Shown in pieces: positions 63,330-64,000 of a DNA stretch of 64,000 nt (position 1 is the stretch's first letter; each line of letters begins with the position of its first letter). The DNA is from Tolypeutes matacus (Eukaryota > Chordata > Mammalia > Cingulata > Chlamyphoridae), in NCBI GenBank assembly GCA_026826555.1, contig JAKSZT010054396.1:22278053-22342052 (forward strand), in the 5' to 3' direction. The notes beneath the pieces were generated by a model, which saw nothing but the letters and a program-made list of their open reading frames with translations, searched no databases and was not told the origin of the DNA. The translations under genes and the position numbers were made by a program.

Positions 63330-63662
63330 AATCTGTGGATATTTACAGAGTATGTTATCAGGAGCTGCGGGGGTCACCAGAAATCAAAGACTCTGGACCT
63401 GTCTCCAGGAAGCTTGTGCTCTAATTGGGCAGCTAAGAAATCCCTTATGAGAAGAAAATCAACAGTACCAGGCCCATAAACCCCAAGTTTCAAATGAGGC
63501 TTAAGGACAATAAATGCCTTAGGAGTTCAGGGGAGTCAGATCACTTTAGTTGGTGTGGTCTTGGGAAGACTTCACAGAAGAAGCAGAATTTGATTCCAGC
63601 CTTGAAGAATGGATTAGAAGATGTTGCTGGGCCAAGAGGAAGAAGGTAGGTGTTATAGGTGG
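63330..63662 (-). repeat. L2 3' region, reverse
   Basis: 'tcaatctgtggatatttacagagtatg', 'gacctgtctccaggaagcttgtgctctaattggg', 'gtggtcttgggaagacttcacagaagaagc' and 'cagccttgaagaatgg' are reversed L2 landmarks. Confidence 0.82.
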
Positions 63663-63739
63663 GGAACAGATTTTAAAAAATTTAAGCAATAATTAATTTG
63701 TGCTGATCAAATGCCAGATACCATGCTAAGACCCACATT

Positions 63740-63830
63740 CATTCATTTACTCAAGACTTGTAGACTGTGTGTCCACTATGGGCCAGGCATGGTCCTGGGA
63801 GCCAAGGAAACTTAGATTCTAGGCTCTTTT
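63740..63830 (-). repeat. L2 3' tail, reverse
   Basis: 'cattcattcatttactcaagac' followed by 'tgtccactatgggccaggcatggtcctgggagc'. Confidence 0.78.
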
Positions 63831-63844
63831 ATGTTTGTTTGTCT

Positions 63845-63955
63845 CCTTCTATAGAGAAGCAAACTGAGGCCCAGAAAGGTTCAATGACTTGCCCAAGGTC
63901 ACCCTGCTCACGAGTGGCAGAACAGGTGTTCAACATTGCTCTTTTGATCCTCATT
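63845..63955 (-). repeat. MIR fragment, reverse
   Basis: 'gagaagcaaactgaggcccagaaaggttcaatgacttgcccaaggtcacc' and 'gcagaacaggtgttcaacattg' are the reversed MIR core. Confidence 0.85.
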
Positions 63956-64000
63956 GTGGTTTTTCTTCACTTGTCTCTAACTGCTGGAGAGCAAAGGCAC

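Noticed and set aside
1..64000. A bacterial, viral or plasmid-type gene system
   Set aside because: Repeat content is mammalian throughout, there are no operon-like dense coding frames, and no foreign block stands out in composition.

Overview
This window is mammalian nuclear DNA with no protein-coding exon, RNA gene, CpG island or promoter that I can support. Nearly everything recognisable is interspersed repeat: ancient MIR and L2 copies shared by all placental mammals, MER20/MER5-type hAT fossils, MLT1/MaLR-type LTRs, middle-aged L1M pieces, and a younger layer of tRNA-derived SINEs. The SINE heads (A box like TGGCTCAATCAG, B box like GGTTCGGTTCC, CTCCCATATGG arm) are the DAS-like type known from Xenarthra, so the host is probably a xenarthran. 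I do not see the 'cggacttggcccaatgg' head that I associate with the abundant armadillo DAS copies. This leans toward sloth or anteater, but the sample is too small to decide.

Layout. 1-10.8 kb: MIR/L2 background, one L1M 3' fragment (about 6.8-7.3 kb) and a (TG)n tract. 10.8-17.7 kb: three SINE insertions with clear target-site duplications (TSDs), an L1M fragment, an LTR-like 'TGTATTAGTC' repeat and more MIR. 17.75-20.64 kb: an old L1 3' end that received at least four later insertions (two SINEs, a young L1-type 3' end, and a SINE carrying an unrelated 5' leader). 20.6-27.3 kb: mostly single-copy sequence with L2, MIR, L1M and a MER20. 27.3-28.9 kb: an L1M 5' UTR interrupted by a retroposed mRNA 3' end with AATAAA and poly(A). 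29-35.5 kb: MLT1, MIR, a class-I ERV-like solo LTR with a duplicated CCAAT block, and SINEs. 35.7-46 kb: L2, MIR, a second 'TGTATTAGTC' repeat, a palindromic MITE-like element, an L1 3' end, and a 100-base assembly gap lying inside a SINE. 46-61 kb: microsatellites, MIR/L2, a second MER20, a MaLR-type LTR, a pair of related unique segments about 0.9 kb apart, and three or more SINE units. 61-64 kb: L2, a near full-length MIR and single-copy sequence.

The region reads as intergenic or deep-intronic DNA. No genes act together here. The informative content is the record of nested retroposition, a few odd insertions, and several repeat-free AT-balanced blocks that could be conserved regulatory sequence but need a cross-species alignment to test. 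Repeat names come from recalled consensus sequences, and boundaries are good to roughly 10-30 bases unless a TSD fixes them.
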